A stretch of 64,000 nucleotides of DNA, from the NCBI RefSeq assembly GCF_900110025.1, contig NZ_FOCE01000001.1, positions 62,001-126,000 on the forward strand, read 5' to 3'. The DNA comes from Gemmobacter aquatilis (lineage in GTDB: Bacteria > Pseudomonadota > Alphaproteobacteria > Rhodobacterales > Rhodobacteraceae). The first letter of the stretch is position 1; the number at the start of each line of letters is the position of its first letter. Shown here in pieces: positions 26,480-35,641 of the stretch. The notes under the pieces were generated by a model. It did no database searches, was not told the origin of the DNA, and was given only the letters and a program-made list of their open reading frames with translations. Position numbers and translations under genes: made by a program.

Positions 26480-26506
26480 CCCTGTCCGCCAGCCGGACGG
26501 ACAGGG
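26480..26506 (+). promoter_or_regulatory. Intercistronic hairpin after dctP
   Basis: Nine-pair stem (CCCTGTCCG with CGGACAGGG) and 9-base loop, 7 bases after the dctP stop, without a T run. It may stabilise or partly terminate the TRAP transcript. Its core resembles the GTCCGC palindromes but the spacing differs. Confidence 0.45.
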
Positions 26507-26576
26507 CCTCCGCTTTGGGCAAGCGCCTGCCGCTGCGGCAGACTGCCCATCTGAAACTCAATCCGAAGGAATGACC

Positions 26577-27557
26577 ATGGCAATCATTGCACTGGGGTAT
26601 CTAGGCCTGCGCTCTGACAGGCTGGACGAGTGGTCGGATTTCGCGGGCCACCTGCTGGGCATGCAGAAGATCGACCGCGGCGGCCGCGCGCTGGCCTTCC
26701 GCATGGATGACAAGATGCAGCGCCTGCTGGTATCGGACGAACCGGGCGAAACCCTGGCCTTTCTGGGGTTCGAGGTGGCGCAGCGCGATGATCTGCAGGC
26801 CTATGCCGCAAGGCTGGATGCCGCGGGCGTGGCGGTTCATGCCGCCGCCCCCGGGCTGGCCGACCGGCGCTTTGTCGGCGATCTGATCTGGTTCCACGAT
26901 CCGGCCGGCAACCGGGTCGAACTGTTCCACGCCCCGATGATCGCCTCTGATCCCTTTGTGCCGGGCCGTCCGATTGACGGGTTCCGCACCGGGCCGCTGG
27001 GCATGGGCCATGCCGTGCTGCATGTGAAGGACATCGCGGTGATGATGCCCTTCTACCGCGATCTGCTGGATTTCCACGTCACCGACTATGGGCTGACGCC
27101 TTACGGCCTGTATTTCTTCCACCTGAACGACCGCCACCACAGCTTTGCCATGGTCGGTTCGGGGCAGCAGGGCTTTCACCACTTCATGGTGGAATTCCAG
27201 AATCTGGATGATGTGGGCCAGGGCTATGACCTTGCCCAGCAACGCGAAAACGGCGTGGCCTATACGCTGGGGCGCCACACCAACGATTACATGACCAGCT
27301 ATTACGCCAACTCTCCCTCGGGCTTCTTTGTCGAAAACGGCTGGGGCGGGCGGCTGATCGACCCCGCCACCTGGGAGCCGCACGAAACCCATGATGGCCC
27401 CAGCTTCTGGGGCCACGAACGGCTGTATCTGGCCGAAGAGGCCGGGCGCAAACGTCTGCGCGACATGCGGCTGGATGCGGCGGCCCGCGGGCGCCGGGCG
27501 CCGCCGGTGGCCGATTGCCCCTGGCTTTACGGCGAACTCTCGAAAGTAGGGAAATAA
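26577..27557 (+). CDS. Extradiol ring-cleavage dioxygenase, VOC family (BphC-like)
   Basis: 326 residues, two VOC domains. In the C-terminal domain the iron ligands expected for this family are in place: His in GMGHAVLHV, His in FHHFMVEF and Glu in SGFFVENGWGG. It should open a catechol-type ring next to the hydroxyls with O2 and Fe(II). GAAGGA sits 6 bases before ATG 26577; an ATG two codons earlier is less well spaced. The hydroxylase gene follows after 2 bases. Substrate not determined; the partner enzymes suggest a substituted dihydroxyaromatic. Confidence 0.85.
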   Translation: MAIIALGYLGLRSDRLDEWSDFAGHLLGMQKIDRGGRALAFRMDDKMQRLLVSDEPGETLAFLGFEVAQRDDLQAYAARLDAAGVAVHAAAPGLADRRFVGDLIWFHDPAGNRVELFHAPMIASDPFVPGRPIDGFRTGPLGMGHAVLHVKDIAVMMPFYRDLLDFHVTDYGLTPYGLYFFHLNDRHHSFAMVGSGQQGFHHFMVEFQNLDDVGQGYDLAQQRENGVAYTLGRHTNDYMTSYYANSPSGFFVENGWGGRLIDPATWEPHETHDGPSFWGHERLYLAEEAGRKRLRDMRLDAAARGRRAPPVADCPWLYGELSKVGK

Positions 27558-27559
27558 GG

Positions 27560-29056
27560 ATGGATCATTACGACGTTGCCATCGTGGGCCTTGGCCCCAC
27601 CGGCGCCACGCTGGCGCATCTTTTGGGCCAATGCGGGCTGCAAGTTCTTGTTCTTGAACGCGAAAGTGCCGCCTACCACCTGCCCCGCGCCGTGCATTTC
27701 GATGCCGAGGTGATGCGCGTCTTTCAATGGATCGGCATTGCCGATGCGATGGAGCCGCTGACAGCCCGCCACCCCGGGATGCGCTTTGTCGATGCGGCGG
27801 GGCGGCTGCTGCTGGATTGGCCGCGCCCGCAGGGCATTGGCCCGCAGGGCTGGCGGTCGAACTTCCGCTTTCATCAGCCCGATCTGGAACGGCTGCTGCG
27901 CGAAGGTCTGGCGCAGCGGCCCAATGTCACCGTGCGCACCCGCGCCGACCTGTTTCTGGTCGAAGATACCGGCGATGGCGTGACCCTGCGGTTTGAAGAC
28001 ATGACCCGCGGCAAGGTGGAACGCGCCCGCGCCTCTTACGTTGTGGGCTGCGATGGAGCCCGCTCGCTCATCCGCCGTTTCATTGATACGGGGATGGAGG
28101 ATTACGGCTTTCACGAACGCTGGCTGGTGATCGACCTGCTGCTGAACGGCGAAAAGCCGGAACTGGGCGATCATTCCATCCAGTATTGCGTGCCCGACCG
28201 CCCGGCCACCTATGTGCGCGGCCCGGCCAACCGCCGCCGCTGGGAAATCACCGTGCAACCGGGCGAGGATGCCGCCGAGATTGCCCGCCCCGAACGGGTC
28301 TGGGATCTGCTGGCGCCGTGGCTGCAACCGCATGAGGCGGTGCTGGAACGCACGGCGGTTTATGTCTTTCATTCGCTGGTGGCGCAGGATTGGCGGCGCG
28401 GGCGGTTGCTGCTGGCGGGCGATGCCTGCCACCAGACCCCGCCCTTCATGGGGCAGGGCATGTGCGCGGGCATCCGCGATGTGGCCAACCTCTATTGGAA
28501 GCTGGCGCTGGTCTGTCAGGGCAAGGTGACCGGCGCCGCCGCCGAAACCCTGCTGAACAGTTATGAAAGCGAACGCAAACCCAATGCCCGCGAATATATC
28601 CAGACTGCGGTGCGGCTGGGCGGGCTGATCAACACCTGCGGCACCGAAACCGCCCTGCGCGCCGCCCTGCCCGGCAGCGACGGCACCGCGCGCATGGAAT
28701 CCATCGCGCCGCCGCTGGGCGCGGGGCTGGGCGCGGGCGCCAAGGCCGGGCGGCTGTTCGGCCAGCCCCGTCTGGCCGACGGGCGGTTAATGGATGACGC
28801 CCTGCCCCACCAATGGGTCGTGGTGGCCGAAACCGCGCTGGCCGCAGGTCTGGTGCTGCCCCCCGGCGTGGCGCTGGTCACCCCCGACACCGCGCCCGAT
28901 GCCGCCGACCATCTGGCCCGGCTTGGCACGCGCGCCGTGCTGCTGCGCCCCGACCGCCACAGCCTTGGCACCGCCGAAACCGCCGCCGAACTGGCAGCGC
29001 TGGTCGCGCTGGCGCTGCCCACCCCCTTTGCCCTTCAAGAACCGGAGATGGTCTGA
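27560..29056 (+). CDS. FAD-dependent aromatic hydroxylase (MhpA-like)
   Basis: 498 residues. N-terminal FAD motif VAIVGLGPTGATLAHLLGQCG with ERE at the strand end, YVVGCDGARSLIR (DG motif), and GDACHQTPPFMGQGMCAGIRDVANLYWKL (GD motif) match class A flavin hydroxylases of the MhpA/PheA type. Its size and C-terminal thioredoxin-like tail fit 3-(3-hydroxyphenyl)propionate hydroxylase relatives. It would hydroxylate a phenolic acid to the catechol opened by the dioxygenase upstream. Confidence 0.85.
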   Translation: MDHYDVAIVGLGPTGATLAHLLGQCGLQVLVLERESAAYHLPRAVHFDAEVMRVFQWIGIADAMEPLTARHPGMRFVDAAGRLLLDWPRPQGIGPQGWRSNFRFHQPDLERLLREGLAQRPNVTVRTRADLFLVEDTGDGVTLRFEDMTRGKVERARASYVVGCDGARSLIRRFIDTGMEDYGFHERWLVIDLLLNGEKPELGDHSIQYCVPDRPATYVRGPANRRRWEITVQPGEDAAEIARPERVWDLLAPWLQPHEAVLERTAVYVFHSLVAQDWRRGRLLLAGDACHQTPPFMGQGMCAGIRDVANLYWKLALVCQGKVTGAAAETLLNSYESERKPNAREYIQTAVRLGGLINTCGTETALRAALPGSDGTARMESIAPPLGAGLGAGAKAGRLFGQPRLADGRLMDDALPHQWVVVAETALAAGLVLPPGVALVTPDTAPDAADHLARLGTRAVLLRPDRHSLGTAETAAELAALVALALPTPFALQEPEMV

Positions 29057-29058
29057 CC

Positions 29059-29901
29059 ATGAAACTTTGTTCCTTTACCAAGGATGGCCGCGCAAGCTGG
29101 GGCCTTGTCACCGATGCCGGGATCGTCGATCTGGGCCTGCGCGGGCTGGCGCCGACCTTGCGCGATTTTCTGGCGCAGGGCGATCTGGCCCCGGCGCAGG
29201 CGCTGGCCGGTGCCGCCGCCGATTATGCCTTTGACGCGGTAGACCACGCCCCGGTCATCCCCAACCCCGACAAGATCATCTGCGTCGGCCTGAACTATCA
29301 CGCCCATGTGCAGGAAACCGGCCGCGAACAGACCCCCAACCCGGTGCTGTTCGCCCGCTATGCCGGCAGCCAGATCGGCCAGGGCCAACCGCTGATCAAA
29401 CCGCTGGAATCGGACGAATTCGATTACGAAGGCGAGTTGGCGGTGATCATCGGCAAGGAAGGCCGCCGCATCGCCGAGGCTGACGCGCTGTCTTACGTCG
29501 CAGGCTATGCCTGCTATAACGATGCCTCGGTGCGCGATTGGCAGAAACACACCCACCAGTTCATGCCGGGCAAGACCTTTGCGGGCACCGGCGCCTTTGG
29601 GCCGTGGATGGTGACGGCCGATGAAATCGCCGACCCCACCGCCCTGCATCTGCAGACCCGTCTTAACGGCCAGATCGTGCAGGATACCGATGTTTCATTG
29701 TTGATCACCGCGATTCCGCGGCTGATCGCCTATTGTTCGACCATCCTGCCGCTGCTGCCGGGCGATGTGATCGTGTCGGGCACGCCGGGCGGTGTGGGCG
29801 CGCGCCGCAATCCGCCGCTGTGGATGCGCGACGGCGATATCTGCGAGGTCGAAATCACCGGCATCGGCACCCTGTCAAACCCGGTGCGCGCCGAAGCCTG
29901 A
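29059..29901 (+). CDS. Fumarylacetoacetate hydrolase family protein
   Basis: 280 residues. ICVGLNYHAHVQETGRE, DYEGELAVIIGKEGRRI, GYACYNDASVRDWQKHTHQFMPGKTFAGTGAFGPWMV and SGTPGGVGARRNPPLWM are the FAH-family metal and catalytic regions (E-x-E style acidic ligands in YEGELAV). Family members hydrolyse acylpyruvates or isomerise and decarboxylate ring-cleavage products. In this operon it is the likely next step after extradiol cleavage. Two bases after the hydroxylase stop. Confidence 0.85.
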   Translation: MKLCSFTKDGRASWGLVTDAGIVDLGLRGLAPTLRDFLAQGDLAPAQALAGAAADYAFDAVDHAPVIPNPDKIICVGLNYHAHVQETGREQTPNPVLFARYAGSQIGQGQPLIKPLESDEFDYEGELAVIIGKEGRRIAEADALSYVAGYACYNDASVRDWQKHTHQFMPGKTFAGTGAFGPWMVTADEIADPTALHLQTRLNGQIVQDTDVSLLITAIPRLIAYCSTILPLLPGDVIVSGTPGGVGARRNPPLWMRDGDICEVEITGIGTLSNPVRAEA

Positions 29902-29954
29902 CCGCTGCGGGGCGGGGCCTTCCCCCCTGCCCCGCGCTGTGCCAGTCTGCCCAC

Positions 29955-30743
29955 ATGACCCGGCCCACCGATACCGACAGAAAATCCGAGTCCGTGCGTG
30001 CCCTCACGCGCGGGCTTGCCATTTTGCGCCATGTGAATGCGGTGGGCGAGGCCCGCCCCGGCGAAATCGCCAAGGCACTGGATATCCCGCGCCCCAGCGT
30101 CTACCGCCTGCTGCAGACGCTGGAAGAGGCGGGCTATGTGGTGTTTTCCGGCAGCGCCAATCTGGTTCGGGTCACGCGGCTTGCGGCCTCGCTGGGCGAC
30201 GGCACGGCGCTGACCTCGGATCTGTGTCAGGCCGCAACACCGCTGTTTGCCGAATATGGCGCGCGGCTGGTCTGGCCGCTGGACCTGACGGTTTACCACG
30301 ATGCCGCGATGGTCATTCAGGAAACCACGCATGGCCGCTCGCCCCTGTCGATTGACAGGGCGATGATCGGCTATCGGCTGCCGGTGCTGCGCACCTCGGC
30401 CGGGCGGGCCTATCTGGCGTTTTGTGGCACCGAGGAACGCGATCTGATCATCGCCCATCTGCGGCGGCTGGGCGATCCGGCCGATCTGCCGTTTCTGGAC
30501 CCGGTCTGGCTGGCCCGGATGATCGAGGATACCCGCACGCGCGGCCTTGCCCTGCGCGACGCGGGCGAGTTTCGGCCACAGACCGCCTCGATTGCCGCGC
30601 CGATCCTGCTGGACGGCAATGTGCTGGGCTGCGTGTCGATGATCTGGATCCGCACCGCGATGACCTCGCGCAAGGCGATTGACACCTGCGCCGCGCCGCT
30701 GGTCGAAATCGCCGCCCGCATCGCCGCCGCCCTGCCCGGCTAA
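29955..30743 (+). CDS. IclR family transcriptional regulator
   Basis: 262 residues. N-terminal winged helix (VRALTRGLAILRHVNAVGEARPGEIAKALDIPRPSVYRLLQTLEEAGYV) and C-terminal IclR effector domain (SLSIDRAMIGYRLPVLRTSAGRAYLAF, RDAGEFRPQTASIAAPILLDGNVLGCVSMIW). Encoded at the end of the aromatic operon, 53 bases after the FAH gene, and the likely ligand-responsive regulator of the cluster. Ends tail to tail with the next gene, overlapping by 4 bases. Confidence 0.87.
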   Translation: MTRPTDTDRKSESVRALTRGLAILRHVNAVGEARPGEIAKALDIPRPSVYRLLQTLEEAGYVVFSGSANLVRVTRLAASLGDGTALTSDLCQAATPLFAEYGARLVWPLDLTVYHDAAMVIQETTHGRSPLSIDRAMIGYRLPVLRTSAGRAYLAFCGTEERDLIIAHLRRLGDPADLPFLDPVWLARMIEDTRTRGLALRDAGEFRPQTASIAAPILLDGNVLGCVSMIWIRTAMTSRKAIDTCAAPLVEIAARIAAALPG

Positions 30744-31285
30744 AGCGGCGCGGCCTGCATCTCGGCGGCAACCGCCGCATCCAGCGGCGTGTCATAGGTC
30801 ATCAGCAGATAGCCCAGCACCGAATAGAAGCCCACCGTCGCCATCAGGTCGATCACCGCCGCGCGCCCGATCACCCCGGCCAGCTCCGCCTCCAGCCCGG
30901 CAGGCAGGCGCCGCAGATCGAACAGCGCATCCACGGCGCGCGCAATCAGCCCGTCCTCCCCCTCCGGCACACCCCGCAGCGCCGCGATCCGCGCCTCGGA
31001 AAACCCAAGCACCCGCGCCCGGCTGACATGATGCGCCCACTCATAGGCCGACCCCATCCGATGCGCCGCCCGCAGGATCACCACCTCGGACCGTTCCGCC
31101 CCCAGCGCGCTGTCCTTGACCACATGCTGGCGCAGCGGTGCCCAGGCGCGCAACAGTGCCGGGTGATGCGCCATCACGCGATAGACGTTCAGCGCCCCGG
31201 CAAAGCCCGCGCGCAGATCAGCGATGTCTGCAGGCCACTCCGCATCGGACAGCGGCGGACAGGGGGAAAGCGGCGTGCCGGTCAT
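30740..31285 (-). CDS. Carboxymuconolactone decarboxylase family protein
   Basis: 181 residues, all-helical AhpD/CMD fold: GALNVYRVMAHHPALLRAWAPL, LGAERSEVVILRAAHRMGSAYEWAHHVSRARVLGFSEARIAAL. The CxxC of peroxidase-type members is replaced by EWAHH, so it is not a thiol peroxidase; a decarboxylase or isomerase role in aromatic breakdown is possible. Three ATGs in a row; the last (31285) has the best distance to GAGGAG. Divergent from the molybdenum hydroxylase genes. Confidence 0.75.
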   Translation of the reverse strand: MTGTPLSPCPPLSDAEWPADIADLRAGFAGALNVYRVMAHHPALLRAWAPLRQHVVKDSALGAERSEVVILRAAHRMGSAYEWAHHVSRARVLGFSEARIAALRGVPEGEDGLIARAVDALFDLRRLPAGLEAELAGVIGRAAVIDLMATVGFYSVLGYLLMTYDTPLDAAVAAEMQAAPL

Positions 31286-31685
31286 CATCATCTCCTCTTG
31301 CCCGGGGGACCGAGTGAACCCGCTGCGGGCCTCGCGTGCAAGACCGGCCCTCGCCCTGTCCGCCCTGCGGACGGCCCGGCGCGGGCCAGCCGGTGCCACG
31401 GCGAAACCGCCATCGGCATCCGACCACCCACGATCTGTGCGCCGAAAATGCCATCCCGGCGCGGATAGGCCTTGCAGAGAAGGAACCCGAGTTGTTCATC
31501 AGGGATATCGTCCTCCGGCCCCCGGTCTTCGCCACCATGCCCATGCTCCTCGCATCCCCCTGCCAGAACACGCCCCACCGGACAGATCGCCCGCCAGAGG
31601 GCGACACCTGTTTCCAACGCAGATAAATGCGTTCAAACATCCTCAACCTCACGACGCCAGAACTGCAGGGGCAATCGGTGTGACA
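31286..31685. other. 400-base intergenic region between CMD-like gene and molybdenum hydroxylase
   Basis: Contains the palindrome at 31357-31373. The rest has several open frames with low-complexity or proline/arginine-rich translations, and no family was recognised. It may hold promoters for both divergent genes or a decayed gene remnant; neither can be decided by eye. Confidence 0.4.
31357..31373. promoter_or_regulatory. Second GTCCGC-N3-GCGGAC palindrome
   Basis: TGTCCGCCCTGCGGACG contains GTCCGC-CCT-GCGGAC (31358-31372), the same half-sites and spacing as at 23493. It is 72 bases upstream of the CMD-like start and about 310 upstream of the molybdenum hydroxylase genes. Confidence 0.5.
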
Positions 31686-32180
31686 ATGGGTCTCAGCTTC
31701 ACTCTCAATGGCCATCCGCTCTCGCTCGACGCGGATGACAAGGCGCTTTTGCTGGATGTCCTGCGGCAGGATCTGGGGCTGACCGGGCCGAAATACGGCT
31801 GCGGTCTGGCCCAGTGCGGCGCCTGCACGGTTCTGGTGGATGGCAAGCCCGCGCGGTCCTGTGTGCTGCGCGCGGCGCGGGTCGCGGGGTGCCATGTCAC
31901 CACGCTGGAAGGTCTGGCCGATCCGCAGACGGGGGCGTTGCATCCGGTGCAGCAGGGCTTTCTGGAAAAGCAGGGCGCCCAGTGCGGCTATTGTCTGAAC
32001 GGCATGGTGATGTCTGCCGTGGCTTTTCTGGCGCATACCCCCGCACCGACCGAGGCAGAGCTGCGCCACGCGCTGCGCGACAACCTGTGCCGCTGCGGCA
32101 CGCATCAAGAGATCATCGCAGCCGTTCTGCGCGCCGCCGAGCTTCTGGCCGCATCCGGGGAAAGCCGCGCACATGACTGA
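31686..32180 (+). CDS. Molybdenum hydroxylase small subunit, 2x[2Fe-2S] (NicA/IorA-like)
   Basis: 164 residues. The N-terminal plant-type cluster motif is GPKYGCGLAQCGACTVLVDGKPARSC, and the C-terminal cluster motif is GAQCGYCLNGMVMSA ... LCRCGTHQEI: all eight Cys ligands are present. It passes electrons between the molybdenum subunit and, here, heme groups. Length and motif order match nicotinate dehydrogenase and isoquinoline 1-oxidoreductase small subunits. Overlaps the large-subunit gene by 8 bases. Confidence 0.9.
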   Translation: MGLSFTLNGHPLSLDADDKALLLDVLRQDLGLTGPKYGCGLAQCGACTVLVDGKPARSCVLRAARVAGCHVTTLEGLADPQTGALHPVQQGFLEKQGAQCGYCLNGMVMSAVAFLAHTPAPTEAELRHALRDNLCRCGTHQEIIAAVLRAAELLAASGESRAHD

Positions 32181-35100
32181 TCCGGCTGGCATCCTGTCGA
32201 TACACGAAGATCTGGACGGCCAGCGCGTCATCCATCTTCAGATGCAGGCCGACGGGATCGTGACCGGGTTCAACGGCCATGTCGATCTGGGCACCGGCAT
32301 CGAAACCGCGCTGGCGCAGATCGTCGCCGAAGAGCTGGACCTGCCGCTGGACGCGGTGCAGATCGTTCTGGGCGATACCGCGCGCACCCCGGATCAGGGG
32401 CCGACCATTGCATCGGAAACCATTCAGGTGACAGCGGCGCCCCTGCGCATCGCCGCCGCCCAGATGCGGCACTTTCTGGCCGGGCGCGCGGCACGGCGGC
32501 TGAATGCGCCGCTCGATGGCGTGACGGTCCGCAATGGCCGGGTGCAGTGGCGTGACACCTCGGTCAGCCTGGCCGAGATGGTCGCCGGGCTGGATCTGTC
32601 GATGCGGCTGGACCGCACGGTGCCGCTCAAGCCGGTGGCCGACTATCGCATCGTCGGCCAGCCGGTGGGGCGGCGTGACCTGCCGCAAAAGCTTGCCGGG
32701 CAATATCCCTATATCCACGACCTGCAGGTGGCGGGGATGGTGCATGGCCATGTGATCCGCCCGCCCTATGCCGGGCGCGACAGCGGCGCTTTCGTCGGGC
32801 ACAGCCTGATCGGGTATGACGCGGCGGCGGTGGCGGGCATGGCCGGGCTGATCGGCATCGTGCGCGAGGGTGATTTTCTGGCCGTGGTCGCCGAAACCCC
32901 GCAACAGGCGCAGACGATTGCCGAGGCGCTGCCGGTGCAGTGGCGCCTGCCGCCGCCGCTGCCCGATATGGCCGATCTGAAGACCACGCTGCAACAGGCG
33001 CCCTCCACCCCGCGCGTGCTGGACCAGACGGGGGATTTTGCAGCGGGGCTGGCGGGCTGCGCCACCCGGCTGGACCGGACTTATCTCTGGCCCTATCACC
33101 AGCATGGCTCGATCGGGCCCTCCTGTGCCGTGGCCGACTGGAACGGCGGGCAGCCGGTGGTCTGGGGCGGCACGCAGAACCCGCATATGCTGCGCGCTGA
33201 TCTGGCACGGCTGGTGGGGCTGCCGCCGGACGCAATCGAGGTGCGCCGGTTGCAGGCGGCGGGCTGTTACGGGCGCAACTGCGCCGATGACGTTTGCGGC
33301 GACGCGCTGCTGCTGTCGCGGGCCGTGGGGCAGCCGGTGCGCGTGCAACTGACCCGCGCGCAGGAACATCTGTGGGAACCCAAAGGGGCAGCGCAGGTGA
33401 TGGAGGTATCGGGCGGGCTCGACACCTCGGGCGGGATCGGCGCCTATGCGCTCGATACCTGGTATCCGTCGAACAACGCGCCTAATCTGGCGCTGCTGCT
33501 GACCGGCCGCCTCTCGCCCGAACCACGCCCCTCGGACATGGGCGACCGCACGATCATCCCGCCCTATCGCATCCCCCACAAGCGGATCACCGTGCATGAC
33601 ATGGCACCGCTGGTGCGGGCGGCGTGGATGCGCGGTGTTTCGGCCCTGCCCAACACCTTTGCGCATGAAAGCTATGTCGATGAACTGGCCTTTGCCGCAG
33701 GTGAAGATCCGGTGGCCTTTCGCCTGCGCCATCTGGACGACCCGCGCACCGCCGATCTGGTGCGCCGCACCGCCGAGGCCGCCGGCTGGGCCGAGCGCAG
33801 CGGCCCGCGCCTGCGGCGCGCGGGGCGCATGGCCTATGGGCAGGGCTTTGCCTTCGCCACCTATGTCCATGGCCCCTTCCCCGGCACGGCCGCCGCCGCC
33901 GCCGCCTGGGTCTGTGATGTGGCGGTGGATACCGAAACCGGTGAGGTGACGCTGAGCCGCGTGTTCGTCGGGCAGGATCAGGGGCTGGTCATCAACCCCG
34001 AGGGGGTGCGGGCGCAGATCCATGGCAACGTGATCCAGACCGCCAGCCGCGTGCTGCGCGAAGAGGTGACCTTCGACGCCATTGCCCCGACACCGAAAAG
34101 CTGGGCCAGCTATCCGATCCAGACCTTCGACGAGGTGCCCGCCATCCGCAGCCTGCTGATCGAGCGACCCGACGCCCCGGCGCTTGGGGTGGGCGAAAGT
34201 GCCGCCGTCCCCGCCGCCGCCGCCATTGCCAACGCGATCTTCGACGCGACGGGCGTGCGCCTGCGCGCGGCGCCCTTCACCCCCGAAAAGCTCCGGCAGG
34301 CGCTTCAGGCGCAGGGGGGCACCGCGCCTGCGCTGGCGCCCCCTGCCCGCCCCGCCCCCGGCTTTCTGGCGCGGCTGGGTCTGGCCCGACCGCTCGCGCG
34401 GGCCGCCGCCGCGATGGGCGGCGCGCTGACGCTGGGGGCGGTGGCCCTGCCCTTTCATGCGGCCATTCCCCCCTCTCCGGCCCCGCTCGCCACCAATTTC
34501 TCGGCCGAAACCCTTGCGCGCGGGCGGCAGGTCTTTGCTGCGGGCGATTGCGCGGTTTGCCATACGGCAGACGGCGGCACGCCCCATGCGGGCGGGCGGG
34601 CCATGCACACGCCCTTCGGCACGGTCTACACGACGAACCTGACCCCCGACCCCGCAACCGGCCTTGGCCTGTGGTCGTTCGAGGCGTTTGATCGCGCGAT
34701 GCGGCATGGCATCAGCCGGGATGGCAAGAACCTCTACCCGGTCTTTCCCTATACCGCCTTCGCCCGGATCGAGGCCGAAGACATGTTCGCGCTTTACGCC
34801 TATCTGCAGACGCTGCCCCCCGTGGCGCAACCGACGCCGCAGGCTGCGATGTTGGCGCCGGTCAACCTGCGCCCGGTCAATGCGCTGTGGAACACGCTGT
34901 TTCACGATGCCCGCCCCTTTGCCACCGATCTGGCCAAGTCGGATCAATGGAACCGCGGGAAATATCTGGTGGAAGGCGCCGGGCATTGCAGCGCCTGCCA
35001 CAGCGGGCGCAATCTGCTGGGGGCCGAGCGCCGCGGCGCCGCCGCCTATGGTGGCGCCATGGTCGAGGGCTGGTGGGCGCCGCCGCTGGCCGGACCTGCG

Positions 35101-35610
35101 GCGCAGATGCGCGGCTGGGACGAGGCCGCGCTGTTTTCCTATCTGCGGCAAGGCCATGCCCCGGGCCTGGCCAGCGCCTCCGGCCCGATGGGCGCGGTGG
35201 TGGCCAGCCTGACCGCCCTGCCCGATGCCGATATCCGCGCCATGGCGACCTATCTGGCGGATCTGGCCGGGCCGCCCCTGTCCGCCCCCGCCCCGACGGC
35301 AGAGCCGTTGCCCGGCCCGGCGTCGCGGCTGTTCCGCGCGGCCTGCGCCAGTTGCCACGCGCCCGGCCTGCCCGACACGCTGACAGCGGCGCAAGTGCCG
35401 CTTGCCGGCGCGGCCGTCTTGCGCGCGCCCACCCCCGAGGGCCTGCGCACCGTGATCCGCCACGGCATCGCGGCCCCCCTGTCGCTGCCGCTGCGCGACA
35501 TGCCGGGCTTCGCCGACGAGCTTTCGGCCCCGCAGATCGAGGATCTGATTCACTATCTGCGCGCCCGCTATGCGCCAGATCTGCCCGCCTGGCCGGGGGC
35601 GGGGCGCTGA
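32173..35610 (+). CDS. Molybdenum hydroxylase large subunit with three c-type heme sites (NicB-like)
   Basis: 1145 residues. Residues 1-720 form a xanthine-oxidase-type molybdopterin domain: FNGHVDLGTGIETALAQIVAEELD, YPYIHDLQVAGMVHGHVIRPP, AAGCYGRNCADDV and LGVGESAAVPAAAAI with the catalytic Glu. A hydrophobic stretch near 735-755 may be a membrane anchor. Three CxxCH heme sites follow at about residues 793, 939 and 1058. This layout equals the nicotinate hydroxylase NicB described in Pseudomonas putida. It hydroxylates an N-heteroaromatic or aldehyde with water and delivers electrons to the respiratory chain. No Tat signal is visible at this start. Substrate unknown. Confidence 0.85.
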   Translation: MTDPAGILSIHEDLDGQRVIHLQMQADGIVTGFNGHVDLGTGIETALAQIVAEELDLPLDAVQIVLGDTARTPDQGPTIASETIQVTAAPLRIAAAQMRHFLAGRAARRLNAPLDGVTVRNGRVQWRDTSVSLAEMVAGLDLSMRLDRTVPLKPVADYRIVGQPVGRRDLPQKLAGQYPYIHDLQVAGMVHGHVIRPPYAGRDSGAFVGHSLIGYDAAAVAGMAGLIGIVREGDFLAVVAETPQQAQTIAEALPVQWRLPPPLPDMADLKTTLQQAPSTPRVLDQTGDFAAGLAGCATRLDRTYLWPYHQHGSIGPSCAVADWNGGQPVVWGGTQNPHMLRADLARLVGLPPDAIEVRRLQAAGCYGRNCADDVCGDALLLSRAVGQPVRVQLTRAQEHLWEPKGAAQVMEVSGGLDTSGGIGAYALDTWYPSNNAPNLALLLTGRLSPEPRPSDMGDRTIIPPYRIPHKRITVHDMAPLVRAAWMRGVSALPNTFAHESYVDELAFAAGEDPVAFRLRHLDDPRTADLVRRTAEAAGWAERSGPRLRRAGRMAYGQGFAFATYVHGPFPGTAAAAAAWVCDVAVDTETGEVTLSRVFVGQDQGLVINPEGVRAQIHGNVIQTASRVLREEVTFDAIAPTPKSWASYPIQTFDEVPAIRSLLIERPDAPALGVGESAAVPAAAAIANAIFDATGVRLRAAPFTPEKLRQALQAQGGTAPALAPPARPAPGFLARLGLARPLARAAAAMGGALTLGAVALPFHAAIPPSPAPLATNFSAETLARGRQVFAAGDCAVCHTADGGTPHAGGRAMHTPFGTVYTTNLTPDPATGLGLWSFEAFDRAMRHGISRDGKNLYPVFPYTAFARIEAEDMFALYAYLQTLPPVAQPTPQAAMLAPVNLRPVNALWNTLFHDARPFATDLAKSDQWNRGKYLVEGAGHCSACHSGRNLLGAERRGAAAYGGAMVEGWWAPPLAGPAAQMRGWDEAALFSYLRQGHAPGLASASGPMGAVVASLTALPDADIRAMATYLADLAGPPLSAPAPTAEPLPGPASRLFRAACASCHAPGLPDTLTAAQVPLAGAAVLRAPTPEGLRTVIRHGIAAPLSLPLRDMPGFADELSAPQIEDLIHYLRARYAPDLPAWPGAGR

Positions 35611-35641
35611 GGGGGGCGGGCGATGCGGCCCCATCCGCCCG

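Noticed and set aside
26480-26506. Third copy of the GTCCGC palindrome after dctP
   Set aside because: The half-sites are separated differently (CCCTGTCCG-N9-CGGACAGGG), so it was listed as a hairpin and not as an operator.
31374-31685. Possible gene remnant before the molybdenum hydroxylase
   Set aside because: Several frames are open on both strands but none gives a recognisable protein or ribosome site; kept only as an intergenic note.
32113-35634. A 1173-codon open frame on the minus strand opposite the molybdenum hydroxylase
   Set aside because: Its translation is rich in Arg, Gly, His and Gln with no recognisable domain, while the plus strand encodes clear molybdopterin and heme motifs. 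Long antisense frames are expected in GC-rich DNA.
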